A stretch of 64,000 nt of DNA from the NCBI RefSeq assembly GCF_003049665.1, contig NZ_PYWM01000008.1, positions 62,001 to 126,000 on the forward strand, written 5' to 3'. The translations under genes and the position numbers were made by a program. The DNA comes from Lysinibacillus mangiferihumi. Lineage in GTDB: Bacteria > Bacillota > Bacilli > Bacillales_A > Planococcaceae. Below are positions 1 to 8,890 of this stretch, piece after piece. The notes below the pieces were generated by a model. The model did no database searches. It saw only the letters and a program-made list of their open reading frames with translations, and was not told the origin of the DNA. How positions within the stretch are numbered: the stretch's first letter is position 1; every line of letters begins with the position of its first letter.

Positions 1-1065
1 CGCTTTATTTGTGATATTGCACGACCAGATGGAACAGCATTTGAGGGCGATCCACGCTCTAACTTGAAGCGTGTCTTAAAAGAAATGGAAGAATTGGGCT
101 TTACTTCGTTTAACCTTGGACCAGAACCGGAATTTTTCTTATTTAAACTAGATGAAAAAGGCCATCCAACACTGGAATTAAATGATAGTGGTGGGTATTT
201 CGATTTAGCGCCGACGGATTTAGGTGAGAACTGTCGACGGGAAATTGTGCTGGAGCTAGAGGGCATGGGTTTTGAAATTGAAGCGTCACATCATGAAGTG
301 GCACCGGGTCAGCATGAAATTGACTTTAAATATGCCAGTGCCATTGAAGCATGTGATAACATTCAAACGTTTAAACTGGTTGTTAAAACGGTAGCAGCAC
401 AACACGGCTTGCATGCAACTTTTATGCCGAAACCTTTATTTGGAGTAAATGGTTCAGGGATGCACTTTAATCTGTCATTATTTGAAGGAGAAAATAATGC
501 CTTCTATGATGAACATGCAGAACTGCAATTAAGCCAAACGGCACGCAGTTTTATGGCAGGGGTTATGAAGCATGTGCACGGCTTTACAGCAGTAACGAAT
601 CCATTAGTCAATTCCTACAAACGTTTAGTGCCTGGCTATGAGGCACCATGTTACGTAGCTTGGTCAGCACAAAATCGCTCACCGCTTATTCGTATCCCTG
701 CGGCACGAGGACTTTCAACACGTATTGAGTTGCGTTCTGTCGATCCAGCAGCCAACCCATACTTAGCAATGGCAGTTATTTTAGCCTCTGGGCTCGATGG
801 TATTCGCAAAGGCTTAACACCACCAGACGCTGTGGACCGAAATATTTATAAAATGAATCGTGTAGAGCGTGAAATGAATGGCATTGATAGTTTACCATCT
901 TCATTAGAATATGCACTGATAGAACTAGAAATGGACCATACCGTTCGTGACGCACTAGGCATTCATATTTTTGAAAAGTTCACAGCAGCGAAAGAAATTG
1001 AATGGAACAAATACCGCACACGCGTCCACGACTGGGAACGAGATGAATATTTGACGATGTACTAA
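1..1065 (+). CDS. glnA: Glutamine synthetase type I, C-terminal part (5' end outside window)
   Basis: The reading frame is open from base 1, so the gene starts upstream; about 354 residues are visible. Glutamine synthetase makes glutamine from glutamate, ammonia and ATP in the cytoplasm. Visible family signatures include the PEPEFF glutamate-site segment, the ATP-site stretch [24 protein letters not shown], and the [23 protein letters not shown] active-site region near the end. The C-terminus ([12 protein letters not shown]) is typical of the Bacillus GlnA type. A strong hairpin terminator follows directly. A second copy of the last ~40 coding bases plus the terminator lies 1,100 bp downstream. 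Identification is very secure. Confidence 0.97.
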   Translation, partial: RFICDIARPDGTAFEGDPRSNLKRVLKEMEELGFTSFNLGPEPEFFLFKLDEKGHPTLELNDSGGYFDLAPTDLGENCRREIVLELEGMGFEIEASHHEVAPGQHEIDFKYASAIEACDNIQTFKLVVKTVAAQHGLHATFMPKPLFGVNGSGMHFNLSLFEGENNAFYDEHAELQLSQTARSFMAGVMKHVHGFTAVTNPLVNSYKRLVPGYEAPCYVAWSAQNRSPLIRIPAARGLSTRIELRSVDPAANPYLAMAVILASGLDGIRKGLTPPDAVDRNIYKMNRVEREMNGIDSLPSSLEYALIELEMDHTVRDALGIHIFEKFTAAKEIEWNKYRTRVHDWERDEYLTMY

Positions 1066-1111
1066 CAAAGAAGTGTTGGGGCTGTAGGGCGCCGACACTT
1101 CTTTATTTTTT
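1024..1111 (+). repeat. Direct repeat copy A: glnA 3' end plus terminator
   Basis: This 88-bp stretch covers the last 14 codons of glnA, its stop codon and its terminator. It recurs at 2124-2211 with only four substitutions (1041, 1087, 1091 and 1105). The two copies are offset by exactly 1,100 bp and bracket the HAD gene. This copy is the functional one because it is in frame with glnA. Confidence 0.95.
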
Positions 1112-1112
1112 T
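1067..1112 (+). terminator. Rho-independent terminator of glnA
   Basis: The 13-bp stem is formed by 1067-1079 (AAAGAAGTGTTGG) and 1092-1104 (CCGACACTTCTTT), with one G-U pair, and is followed by a T run to 1112. Confidence 0.9.
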
Positions 1113-1347
1113 GCCCACATGGGTTTGTTTTGCTGTTATGGTTTCTAAAAATTGTTTCCATTTTACTTAATAATAGTAGCAATCCTTTTAGATTTAAAAA
1201 TAATTACTTATTGTTGTTCATTTGAAATTTATAATGTTGAGAGAAAAGTATCCTCTAATCCTGCTTTGGGAAATGTTTATATTATAAAGTGGATTATTTT
1301 GGTAAAATTAATGTTGAGTAAATATTGTCCTGTGGAGGAATTCTAAA

Positions 1348-2013
1348 ATGTTTAAAGCTGTATTATTTGATTTAGATGGAACTTTATTGAATCGTGAGAA
1401 ATCGATTGAGCTTTTTATAAACCAGCAATATGAAAGATTATTTGAGTTACTTTCTCATATTTCAAAAGAGCAATATATTTCACGATTTATTGAATTAGAC
1501 AATCGTGGATATGTTTGGAAGGATAAAGTATACCAACAACTGATTGATGAATTTAATATATCTTCAGTAACATGCGAAGAACTTCTACAAGATTATTTAA
1601 AAGAATTCAAAAATCATTGTGTAGGATTTCCTCATATTCATGAAATGTTGGAGGAGCTGAAAAATAATAAAATCGCTTTAGGCATGATTACAAATGGGTT
1701 CGGTCAGTTCCAAATGGAGAACATTAAAGCTTTGAACATTGATCAATATTTTGACGTAATATTAGTATCTGAATGGGAAGGAATGAAGAAACCTAATCCT
1801 CAAATCTTTATAAATGCATTAGAAAAATTAAACGTAGAACCTTCAGAAAGTGTATTTATTGGTGACCATCCAGAAAATGATGTGAAAGCTGCTCAAAACG
1901 TAGGAATGAAGGGGATTTGGAAAAGAGATAATCAATGGACTGATGTAGAAGCAGATGCAATAATTGATGATTATTTTAAACTTCCTGTGATTTTGAAGAA
2001 ATTAAATTTTTAG
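1348..2013 (+). CDS. HAD-superfamily hydrolase (phosphatase-like)
   Basis: A 221-residue cytoplasmic hydrolase of HAD subfamily IA. Motif I is FDLDGTLL near residue 7, with the nucleophilic Asp and the acid/base Asp. Motif II is the MITNG segment near residue 112, motif III the Lys in KKPNPQIF, and motif IV FIGDHPENDVKAA. The helical cap lies between motifs I and II. The start ATG has a GTGGAGGAATT ribosome site. The substrate cannot be read from the sequence. The gene stands alone between two copies of the glnA tail, so it probably arrived by insertion or duplication. Family confidence is high; function is unknown. Confidence 0.9.
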   Translation: MFKAVLFDLDGTLLNREKSIELFINQQYERLFELLSHISKEQYISRFIELDNRGYVWKDKVYQQLIDEFNISSVTCEELLQDYLKEFKNHCVGFPHIHEMLEELKNNKIALGMITNGFGQFQMENIKALNIDQYFDVILVSEWEGMKKPNPQIFINALEKLNVEPSESVFIGDHPENDVKAAQNVGMKGIWKRDNQWTDVEADAIIDDYFKLPVILKKLNF

Positions 2014-2123
2014 CATACATAGCCAGATAAAATAACGTTTAAAATCAAAGTATGGAAAAACACTGAAAATTTGGGAATTTTCCATATTTAATAGGGACAA
2101 ATACGGACAAATACCCCTAATGT

Positions 2124-2211
2124 GTCCACGACTGGGAACGCGATGAATATTTGACGATGTACTAACAAAGAAGTGTTGGGGCTGTAAGGCTCCGACACTT
2201 CTTTGTTTTTT
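2124..2211 (+). repeat. Direct repeat copy B: remnant of glnA 3' end plus terminator
   Basis: Near-identical copy of 1024-1111 (84 of 88 bases). It has no reading frame leading into it, so the coding part is a relic. The hairpin (2167-2179 with 2192-2204, followed by T's) is intact and could terminate the HAD transcript. The boundary is sharp on the left: homology to glnA ends at 2123. Confidence 0.93.
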
Positions 2212-2316
2212 ATAGATGCACATAAAATAAAATTTTTACTGGCAATGCTGGTAGGATATTATTAGCAGTTGTATTGTAGATACTAGAAAAACAAGGGAAT
2301 ATAGGAGGTGTATAAA

Positions 2317-2634
2317 TTGAAGATTAAAAGAATGGATCATATAGGGATAATTGTCAATGACCTCTCTGCCGCTAAAGCGTTTTTTCTCGATTTTGGACTT
2401 GAGGTGAAAGGAGAATGGGAAATGGCAGGGGAGTTGATGGGATATGCAGCTGGGCTTTCTGACGTAAAAGTAGCGTGTGTAGGATTGGGCATGCCGGAAG
2501 GTCAGACTTGGATAGAACTAATTAAATTTTATTCGCCGTTAGCGGAAGCGGATTTTCAGCAACCCTGTGCTAATACGCTGGGTATCCGACATATTGCATT
2601 TGCTGTTGAAAATATTGAAGCGATTGTTACCTAA
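2317..2634 (+). pseudogene. Truncated VOC/glyoxalase-family protein
   Basis: The start is taken as TTG at 2317, because the AGGAGGTG site at 2303-2310 would overlap the GTG at 2308. The visible part (about 105 residues) begins with the VOC signature RMDHIGIIVNDLSAAKAFF, and a second half-module starts at GIRHIAFAVENIEAIV. It breaks off at a TAA (2632-2634). The same frame continues after the stop with LKKNGKDIF, which is what family members have next, but then runs out. The C-terminal strand with the last metal ligand is therefore missing. Full-length relatives are about 130-145 residues. Most likely a decayed gene. Confidence 0.7.
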
Positions 2635-2954
2635 TTAAAAAAGAACGGTAAGGACATCTTTTGCAAGGCTATAGCATGGGCAGACCTTCTACCATTATCA
2701 CTAAATTAATACATAACAATGATCCAAGAGTGATGGTGGGGGGAAATGCCATAATCTTGACAAAAGGCGAATTATACTAGACAACACTACTAAAAAACTC
2801 CTTGGGCTGGACAAATCCTTCATTTTGTTAAAAGCAAAAATCCTAGTAGAAGTTTGCAAATTAGCATGTACTTTCGATAAGTCCCTGTCGTAGAAAAAAA
2901 GTGTTAGAATTGCCGGCAGTCAACCTAACACTTTTTCATTATTTTTAAATTGCG
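2635..2954. other. Gene-free stretch with VOC remnant and terminator
   Basis: The first ~40 bases are the out-of-use continuation of the VOC frame. The rest holds no convincing ORF. A repeat-family terminator lies at 2896-2936. Confidence 0.6.
2896..2936 (-). terminator. Repeat-family terminator, copy 1 (end of DinB gene)
   Basis: A hairpin with arms AAAAAGTGTTAG (2896-2907) and CTAACACTTTTT (2925-2936). It belongs to a family of four near-identical palindromes in this window. It sits just past the stop of the leftward DinB gene. Confidence 0.85.
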
Positions 2955-3458
2955 CTACATGTGTGGGGCATCCATACCAAAGTTTGCCCATTCCTCTTTT
3001 GAAGGGCCATAGATACCTGGAACGGTTAATCCTGCCTGTCGCATAAGAACGCTCATTTGCCCACGGTGGTGGCTCTGATGTTGCATTAAAAACAATAATA
3101 GTGACCCATTCGGTATTTCTTGGCCTAGAAATTGTATATATTCCGTCATGGTCTTGTCATTCCATTGCGTTTTTAATGCCTGGACAAATGCACTGCTAGC
3201 TTGGTGATAATGGTCTGCTATATATTGAGCCGAGGTAGGGACAGGAACATCTACTGTTGGAGCTTCGAACGTTAAGTTTGTATTGGATGTAATAATATGA
3301 ATAGCAGTTACAGTATGCCAAGCAATGCGTCCTAAAGTCCAATTTTCTGATGTGATGGCTTGCGTAAGTGATTGATCTGTCAACGTATTGAGGTAATTTT
3401 GTGTGGCACTCGCTTCAAATGCCCAAGATTGTATAAAATGGTCTACAGTTTGGAACAT
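2955..3458 (-). CDS. DinB-family protein
   Basis: A 167-residue four-helix-bundle protein of the DinB/YfiT-like metal-binding superfamily. The start is the ATG at 3458, which has AGGAGG at proper spacing; the longer in-frame extension lacks a ribosome site. Conserved features are the His of GRIAWHTV in helix 2 and the QHQSHHRGQMSVLMRQAG segment in the C-terminal part, which supplies the other two metal-binding histidines. Members include bacillithiol-dependent transferases and proteins of unknown role. It appears monocistronic, with its own terminator. A second, ruined DinB-like gene lies near 23.7 kb. Confidence 0.88.
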   Translation of the reverse strand: MFQTVDHFIQSWAFEASATQNYLNTLTDQSLTQAITSENWTLGRIAWHTVTAIHIITSNTNLTFEAPTVDVPVPTSAQYIADHYHQASSAFVQALKTQWNDKTMTEYIQFLGQEIPNGSLLLFLMQHQSHHRGQMSVLMRQAGLTVPGIYGPSKEEWANFGMDAPHM

Positions 3459-3545
3459 TAAAATCCTCCTAAAATATAGTTTTTTTGTATACATATACAA
3501 TTATATATTCACTTGAATAAATAACATAATCTTTTCCTAAATAAT

Positions 3546-3584
3546 AAAAAACCAGCTCCCATTGATGATTTGAGCTGGTTTTTT
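3546..3584 (-). terminator. Bidirectional hairpin terminator
   Basis: A 13-bp perfect stem, AAAAAACCAGCTC (3546-3558) with GAGCTGGTTTTTT (3572-3584). It follows the leftward small lipoprotein gene. Confidence 0.9.
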
Positions 3585-3607
3585 TATGTTTTAATGTGTA
3601 AAAGATA

Positions 3608-3775
3608 TTATTCTTTTGATGTGTCTTCTGTTTTATTGTCATCTTCCATATGTTCTTTGTGTGTAGAAGGTGCTTCCGTATCATTGGGCTCTGTTTTATC
3701 TTTTGACGTACTACATCCAAATAATAGCCCTGTTGCAAGAATTACTGTAAATGTACCGATAAATAATTTTTTCAT
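3608..3775 (-). CDS. Small putative lipoprotein, 55 aa
   Basis: The reading frame starts at ATG 3775 with GAGGTG seven bases upstream and ends at TAA 3608-3610. The N-terminus MKKLFIGTFTVILATG is a signal peptide leading to LLFGC, a lipobox with a slightly unusual Phe at position -2, so the mature protein would begin at Cys21 and be lipid-anchored. The remaining 34 residues are hydrophilic and rich in Lys, Glu, Asp and Thr. No family is recognised. A strong terminator follows. Evidence for translation (start site, signal peptide, terminator) is good; function is unknown. Confidence 0.75.
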   Translation of the reverse strand: MKKLFIGTFTVILATGLLFGCSTSKDKTEPNDTEAPSTHKEHMEDDNKTEDTSKE

Positions 3776-3949
3776 CCATTCACCTCATAATGAAATTTAT
3801 ACTTTTATTCTTGCCCTATTTTTTTACTTCATACATCGTTGCTTTATAAAAAGATTACCGAGATTCGATTGTGTATGGATATATATGTTAAAATATTTTT
3901 GGTGTTAAAAGGTAAGCGAAAATCTTAAATCAATTTAAAGGAGTCTCTA

Positions 3950-4449
3950 ATGCATCAATTAAATCTAGTGAAATTTGATAGTGTCGATGTTGATGATTAT
4001 TTTAGCCTCGTGTCAAATAAACAGGTAATGGCGATGATTACTGAACGTGCCATTTCATTTGAAGAAGCAGCAGTTAACTTTAAAAAACTAGTCAACCGGA
4101 ATAAAACTTTTCAACATTTTGGCACATACAAAGTAATTGATATGAAAACAAAAGAATTTTTAAGTTCAGGAAATATTATATTGAATGAAAAAATCATGCC
4201 GAAGCTGAAATCGGCTATATGTTGTTACCACAATATTGGGGAAAAGAATACGGAGGATCTATAGCGAAAGCGATGGTACAGCAAGCAAGGTTATCAAAAC
4301 TAAAAAGATTAACAGCTATTATTGACCCAAGCAATATTCCATCACGAAAAATATTAATAAATTTAGGTTTTGAATCGCAAAAGCTATGTGAAATAGATGG
4401 TTTACCAGGAGAAATATTATTCAAAGCTTTAGAAACAGAAAACTGCTAA
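3950..4449 (+). pseudogene. GNAT N-acetyltransferase split by a frameshift
   Basis: The first frame (from ATG 3950, AAAGGAG upstream) encodes the N-terminal half of a RimJ/RimL-type GNAT ending near LNEK. The second frame continues with EIGYMLLPQYWGKEYGGSIAK (acetyl-CoA loop region) and the ..ILINLGFESQ C-terminus. The frames join at a run of six A's (4188-4193); one extra A would restore a single ~166-residue protein ending at 4449. This is either a true frameshift mutation or a homopolymer sequencing error. The substrate would be the amino group of a protein or small molecule; unknown. Confidence 0.82.
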
Positions 4450-4506
4450 AGAAAGAAGCTGTTTTTTAAAGTGAGCTTTACGAAAAAGGGCATTGAGGAG
4501 GACAAA

Positions 4507-4968
4507 ATGAGCTACATACAATCAATTCGCAAACTAATTGGAAATGAAATGCTAATGACTATCGGTTGTGGCATTATTCTTGAGAAAGACAATCAAATAT
4601 TACTACAGCATCGAACAGATCAAAATGTTTGGGGTATACCAGGTGGTGTAATGGAACCTGGAGAGACATTTCTTGAAACCGCAGTGCGTGAAACTTATGA
4701 GGAGACAGGACTAAAAGCCGAACAATTAGAGCTGTTTGGTATTTATTCTGGACAAGAAGGTTTTGCAACATATTCGAATGGAGACAAAGTGTTTAGCGTC
4801 CAAATTATTTTCCATTCAAGTTGTTTCACAGGCCAATTACTTCAGCGTACTGAAGAAAGTCATGAACATCGATTCTTTTCCCGACATAATCTTCCTCATT
4901 TAAACACCCATCAAGCACGATTTATTCACGATTGGGTAAATAAGGTGAATTTTCCAATAGTTAAATAA
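4507..4968 (+). CDS. Nudix hydrolase
   Basis: A 153-residue protein that hydrolyses a nucleoside-diphosphate-linked substrate. The complete Nudix box is visible at about residues 50-72, from GGVMEPGETF to REtYEETGL, and matches GX5EX7REUXEEXGU. The ATG at 4507 is chosen over the upstream GTG at 4471 because GAGGAGG lies just before it. The family is typically Mg-dependent and 130-170 residues long, so this looks complete. It follows the broken GNAT by ~60 bp and may share its transcript. The substrate is not inferable. Confidence 0.93.
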   Translation: MSYIQSIRKLIGNEMLMTIGCGIILEKDNQILLQHRTDQNVWGIPGGVMEPGETFLETAVRETYEETGLKAEQLELFGIYSGQEGFATYSNGDKVFSVQIIFHSSCFTGQLLQRTEESHEHRFFSRHNLPHLNTHQARFIHDWVNKVNFPIVK

Positions 4969-5081
4969 GGAGTTTCTGTTAAAAGGCTGCCAAACAATTT
5001 ATTGTAGCCATCTTAAATCCTTCTAAGCTAAGTGTATGGCGTAGAAAACCGCAAGAACTAGTAATAATGCGTAGTGATTAA

Positions 5082-5110
5082 TTGATAATGAAAATCCATA
5101 ATTGTATAAT
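5082..5110 (+). promoter_or_regulatory. Sigma-A promoter for the EAL gene
   Basis: TTGATA (5082-5087), a 17-bp spacer and TATAAT (5105-5110). It lies about 115 bp before the EAL start codon. Confidence 0.7.
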
Positions 5111-5223
5111 TTAACGAAAATAAGAGGAGAGTCGTTATTTTGTTCGTTCATTCATTAGACTAATCGAGTTCGACAGGGAAGAATAAAAATTCGTCATTTC
5201 GTTACTATACTGGGGGAATAAAT

Positions 5224-6213
5224 ATGCCTTGTAAAAGCTGCTTAGTTTTAGAGTTACAGTTTGACATACAGTTAAAGGGACATCGAAATCTATCACTAAT
5301 GGAAAAGGTAGTTCATCATTTTAAAAGAAGAGGCTTTTTGCTTTCAGTGAAGGATGATTACTTCATAATTCAAGAGTCAGGCGTTAGGGAATTTGTTGAT
5401 TTTTGCCATGATTATATGGATTTAGCGCAAGTTTATTTTCGTTTTGACAATAGTACGTGGCAACCTATTACAGAAGTCGAGCCGATTTTAGAGATGAAGT
5501 GGATTGATGAAGTAATCAGGAAGAAATCTGTTATTAGCTACTCTCAACCGATTGTCGATGCAAATGAAGAAATTTATGCTTATGAAATATTATCTAGGTT
5601 TCCGAGAGAGGATGGTTCTCTCATCTATCCTAATGAAATTTTTACTGCAGCGAGAAGTCGAGGACGGTTATATGCTCTAGATCGCATATGTAGAATGGCG
5701 GCAGTGAGCTATTCAGCAGTATTGAAGAAAAAGACGTTTATAAACTTTATTCCCACGTCTATTTATTCCCCAGAGTTTTGTTTACAAACAACGGTACAAT
5801 TAGCAAATCAATTAGGCATTGATCCGAATCAATTTGTTTTTGAAGTAGTCGAATCAGACAAAGTCGATGACATTGAGCATTTAAAATCAATTCTCAATTA
5901 CTATAAGCAAAAGGGCTTTCAATATGCCTTGGATGATGTTGGTGAAGGGTACAACACGCTGGAAATGCTTGCAGACTTAAAGCCTCAATATATGAAATTG
6001 GACATCAAATATGTTCAAGGTGTTAGCGGAAATAGTGAAAAGCAAGCAGTAGCCAAGCAGTTTTTAGCGAAGGCCTTTGAAGTGAATGCGATTTCGTTAG
6101 CAGAAGGTATTGAGAGCAGAGCGGATTTTGAATGGTTAAAGGAAAATGGCTATCAACTTTTTCAAGGTTACCTCTTTGGAAAACCGAGCATGCATCCTCA
6201 ACGGAAACTGTAA
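5224..6213 (+). CDS. EAL-domain protein (cyclic-di-GMP phosphodiesterase-like)
   Basis: A 329-residue soluble protein with an N-terminal region of unknown fold (~1-95) and an EAL domain (~100-325). The catalytic set appears complete: Glu in YAYEILSRF (EIL instead of EAL, near residue 121), Asn in FINFIP, Glu in FEVVES, the Asp pair in LDDVGEGY (~237), Lys in MKLD, Glu in AEGIES (~294) and Gln in FQGYLFGKP. This suggests c-di-GMP hydrolysis rather than a degenerate sensor. There are no membrane segments. It has its own promoter and terminator. Start ATG preceded by GGGGGAAT. Confidence 0.9.
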   Translation: MPCKSCLVLELQFDIQLKGHRNLSLMEKVVHHFKRRGFLLSVKDDYFIIQESGVREFVDFCHDYMDLAQVYFRFDNSTWQPITEVEPILEMKWIDEVIRKKSVISYSQPIVDANEEIYAYEILSRFPREDGSLIYPNEIFTAARSRGRLYALDRICRMAAVSYSAVLKKKTFINFIPTSIYSPEFCLQTTVQLANQLGIDPNQFVFEVVESDKVDDIEHLKSILNYYKQKGFQYALDDVGEGYNTLEMLADLKPQYMKLDIKYVQGVSGNSEKQAVAKQFLAKAFEVNAISLAEGIESRADFEWLKENGYQLFQGYLFGKPSMHPQRKL

Positions 6214-6226
6214 AATCATAAACAAT

Positions 6227-6280
6227 AATATCTTGAATGAAGCTTGTGTTGTACAAGCTTTTGTTCAGGATATTTTTTTT
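6227..6280 (+). terminator. Strong hairpin terminator after the EAL gene
   Basis: Long arms 6227-6247 and 6253-6274 (about 20 pairs around AAGCTTGT/ACAAGCTT), followed by a T run to 6280. Confidence 0.9.
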
Positions 6281-6303
6281 GCATTTTTTAGCTTCTTTAT
6301 TAT

Positions 6304-6333
6304 TTGCAAATTTTTGTACAGCAGTTGTATACT
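6304..6333 (+). promoter_or_regulatory. Possible promoter of the carotenoid operon
   Basis: TTGCAA (6304-6309), an 18-bp spacer and TATACT (6328-6333). A second -10-like TATAAT lies at 6350-6355, where the best -35 (TTGTAT at 6325) has a long 19-bp spacer. Which is used cannot be decided by eye. Confidence 0.4.
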
Positions 6334-6440
6334 TGTTGTAGAATTCTTGTATAATATAAAACTGGATTACTTATACAAGAACATGACTATTTAAAACAAC
6401 TTTGCAAATACTAGCTAACTTAAGGATATAGGGAGGTTTT

Positions 6441-8024
6441 ATGATGAAAAAGAACAAAGAAATCATTATTGTCGGAGCTGGCCCGGGTGGGTTAGCATCA
6501 GCGATGTTGCTAACTGCAAAGGGTTTCAATGTAAAAGTATTTGAGAAAAAGAATTATATTGGTGGGAGAACGAGCGAAATACAGCTAGGCGAATACAAGT
6601 TTGATATGGGTCCTACATTTTTAAATATGCTATATATTGTAGAAGAGATTTTTGAACTTACTGGAAGAAATATTCATGATTACATAGAGCTAATTGACTT
6701 GAATCCTATGTATGAGCTTATTTTTAGTGATAAAAAAATTAAAATGACACGTGACAGAAACGAAATGATTCGCCAAATGAATGAGCTTTTCCCGGGAAAT
6801 GAAGGAAGCTATGAGCGATATATGAAGGAAACAAATCGCAAATTAGAAAAGTTAGCCCCTGTTTTACAAACGAGTATGAATCGCTTTACAGATTTACTTC
6901 AACCAAAGGTTTTAAAAGCATTAGGAGAGCTAGAAGTCGGTAAATCTTTAATTGATACATTATCGCGTTATTATAAACAAGAAGAATTACAGCTTGCGTT
7001 TACTTTCCAAGCGAAATATCTTGGTATGTCTCCTTGGGAAAGTCCAGGTGCCTTTTCGATCCTCTCTTATATTGAGCATGCCTATGGCGTTTATCATGTT
7101 AAAGGTGGCTTGAACAAGTTAACACAAGCGATGGCTAAAGTTGTACGTGAAAATAATGGAGAAATTTTTACAGGCACTGGTGTATCAAAGTTATGGTTAG
7201 ATGGACGTAAAGTAAGAGGTGTTATTTTAGAAAATGGTGAAAAAGTTGCGGCTGATGATGTCATTATTAACGGAGACTTTGCTCATGCCATGACGAATCT
7301 AGTAGAACCAGGTGTACTAAAAAAATATTCGAAGGAAAAGTTAGACAAGAAAAAATACTCTTGTTCAACATTTATGTTATATCTAGGTGTCAATAAAACA
7401 TTTGATTTGCCACACCATACAATTTGGTTTGCTGAGGACTATCGTCAAAATGTGGAAGATATTACAAATGCCAAAATATTATCAGATGACCCTTCCATTT
7501 ATATCCAAAATGCTGTTGTGACTGATCCAACAGTTGCACCACAAGGGAAATCAACGCTCTATATTCTTGCACCTGTACCGAATAACTTTAGTAATATCGA
7601 ATGGGAGAAATGTGAAAAAGACTATCGTGATATGTTAATAGGAATGCTTGAACAGAAACTTGGGGTTGACAATCTTGCGCAATATATTGAAGAAGAAAAA
7701 ATGATTTCACCAAGAGGTTGGGAAGAGGAAATGGATGTTTATAAAGGGGCGACCTTTAATCTAGGACATCAGTTAACACAAATGCTAACATTCCGTCCTC
7801 ATAATAAATTTGAAGAGTTAGATCATTGCTGGCTAGTAGGAGGAGGTACGCATCCAGGAAGTGGATTACCTATTATTTTAGAGTCGGCACGTATTACGGC
7901 AAATGGTATTTTAAGAAAAGAGAAGATGACTGAATTTGCTGTCAAGCCATTACCAAAAGTAGAACTCTTTGACCCTAAAATGCCAAAAGGGCATGGTAAC
8001 GGCATTGATGCGGTACAAATTTAA
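6441..8024 (+). CDS. CrtN/CrtI-type carotenoid oxidoreductase (FAD)
   Basis: A 527-residue FAD-dependent amine-oxidase-fold protein of the phytoene/dehydrosqualene desaturase family. The Rossmann motif IIIVGAGPGGLASAMLLTAKG is at residues 8-28, GGRTSE follows, and the FDMGPTFLNM segment is typical of carotenoid desaturases. The C-terminal FAD-binding signature GGGTHPGSGLPIILESARI lies near 470-490. Such enzymes desaturate C30 or C40 polyenes or oxidise their terminal methyls; sequence alone does not say which. GGGAGG at 6431 favours the second ATG (6444). First gene of a five-gene operon. It is longer than the second desaturase and could be the CrtNc/CrtI-like member. Confidence 0.9.
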   Translation: MMKKNKEIIIVGAGPGGLASAMLLTAKGFNVKVFEKKNYIGGRTSEIQLGEYKFDMGPTFLNMLYIVEEIFELTGRNIHDYIELIDLNPMYELIFSDKKIKMTRDRNEMIRQMNELFPGNEGSYERYMKETNRKLEKLAPVLQTSMNRFTDLLQPKVLKALGELEVGKSLIDTLSRYYKQEELQLAFTFQAKYLGMSPWESPGAFSILSYIEHAYGVYHVKGGLNKLTQAMAKVVRENNGEIFTGTGVSKLWLDGRKVRGVILENGEKVAADDVIINGDFAHAMTNLVEPGVLKKYSKEKLDKKKYSCSTFMLYLGVNKTFDLPHHTIWFAEDYRQNVEDITNAKILSDDPSIYIQNAVVTDPTVAPQGKSTLYILAPVPNNFSNIEWEKCEKDYRDMLIGMLEQKLGVDNLAQYIEEEKMISPRGWEEEMDVYKGATFNLGHQLTQMLTFRPHNKFEELDHCWLVGGGTHPGSGLPIILESARITANGILRKEKMTEFAVKPLPKVELFDPKMPKGHGNGIDAVQI

Positions 8025-8143
8025 TGATAAATCTAGTAATCTAGCGTTTTCCTTTCATCGCACCGGAGCAATGTCTAAGGATTAAGTTCATAAGGTTAGT
8101 ATGAATCTTTTTAAAAATACAAAAAGGTGGGTAGCACAACTTT

Positions 8144-8890
8144 ATGAGATGGCAACATTATATTTTTTATTTTTTTCTTATTTGGTATAGCTTCGGTGTG
8201 ATATTAGTAGGGTTTAATCTATTGCCAACATGGCTTGAATGGGCAAACAGTGTGTTTATTATCACAGCGGGTGTGCTTGGGGTTATTTATTTTGTTAGGG
8301 GATTTGGCGCAATTTATGGTGTGAGTATTAGTACACTCATTTTTATCACAACATTTATTGTCGAATATTTAGGATCTACTCATGCCATACTTTTTGGTTC
8401 TTATCATTATACGCAATATTTCGCACCTAATCTTTTTGGCGTGCCTATTGCAATTGGTTTCGCTTGGATTATGGTGATTGCCACTTCCCATGCGATAGTG
8501 CATATTGTTCGTCTACCAAATAGGTGGATTCGATCTATCATTGCGAGTCTATTAGCAGTGGTGTTTGATTTAGTGCTTGATCCTGTTTCCTTTAAAGTCA
8601 AAGAATATTGGGTATGGGAACAGAGCGGGTATTATTATGACATTCCATTGACGAATTTTCTTGGCTGGTTTTTAACTGCTTTGGTTTTACATATCGTCAT
8701 AGGGCTCTATGGCAACTTGTTAAACCCAGATAAGCAGTGGCAACGACGTATGGTTCTTTTATATAGCTTAATGATTTGTATGTTTGCATTTATCGCCCTG
8801 TTAAACAAACTCTATTTAGCAGCAATCATTCCAGTAATCGTTTTAGCCATCCTACTTGTAACTATGAAGCGAGATGAACATTATGTTTGA
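8144..8890 (+). CDS. cruF: CruF-like carotenoid hydratase (DUF422 membrane protein)
   Basis: A 248-residue polytopic membrane protein with about seven hydrophobic segments. Family hallmarks are EYLGSTHAILFGSYHYT (~72-88), the LDPVSFKVKEYWVWE stretch (~147-161) and PLTNFLGWFL. CruF-family proteins add water across the terminal double bond of acyclic carotenoids, giving a tertiary hydroxyl that can be glycosylated; that activity is known from bacteria and haloarchaea and is inferred here. The neighbouring glycosyltransferase and acyltransferase fit this. The next gene starts 17 bp before this one ends, indicating translational coupling. Confidence 0.85.
   Translation: MRWQHYIFYFFLIWYSFGVILVGFNLLPTWLEWANSVFIITAGVLGVIYFVRGFGAIYGVSISTLIFITTFIVEYLGSTHAILFGSYHYTQYFAPNLFGVPIAIGFAWIMVIATSHAIVHIVRLPNRWIRSIIASLLAVVFDLVLDPVSFKVKEYWVWEQSGYYYDIPLTNFLGWFLTALVLHIVIGLYGNLLNPDKQWQRRMVLLYSLMICMFAFIALLNKLYLAAIIPVIVLAILLVTMKRDEHYV

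Noticed and set aside
3570-3908. 112-codon plus-strand frame over the small lipoprotein
   Set aside because: Starts inside a terminator, has no ribosome site, and the opposite frame has signal peptide, lipobox and start site.
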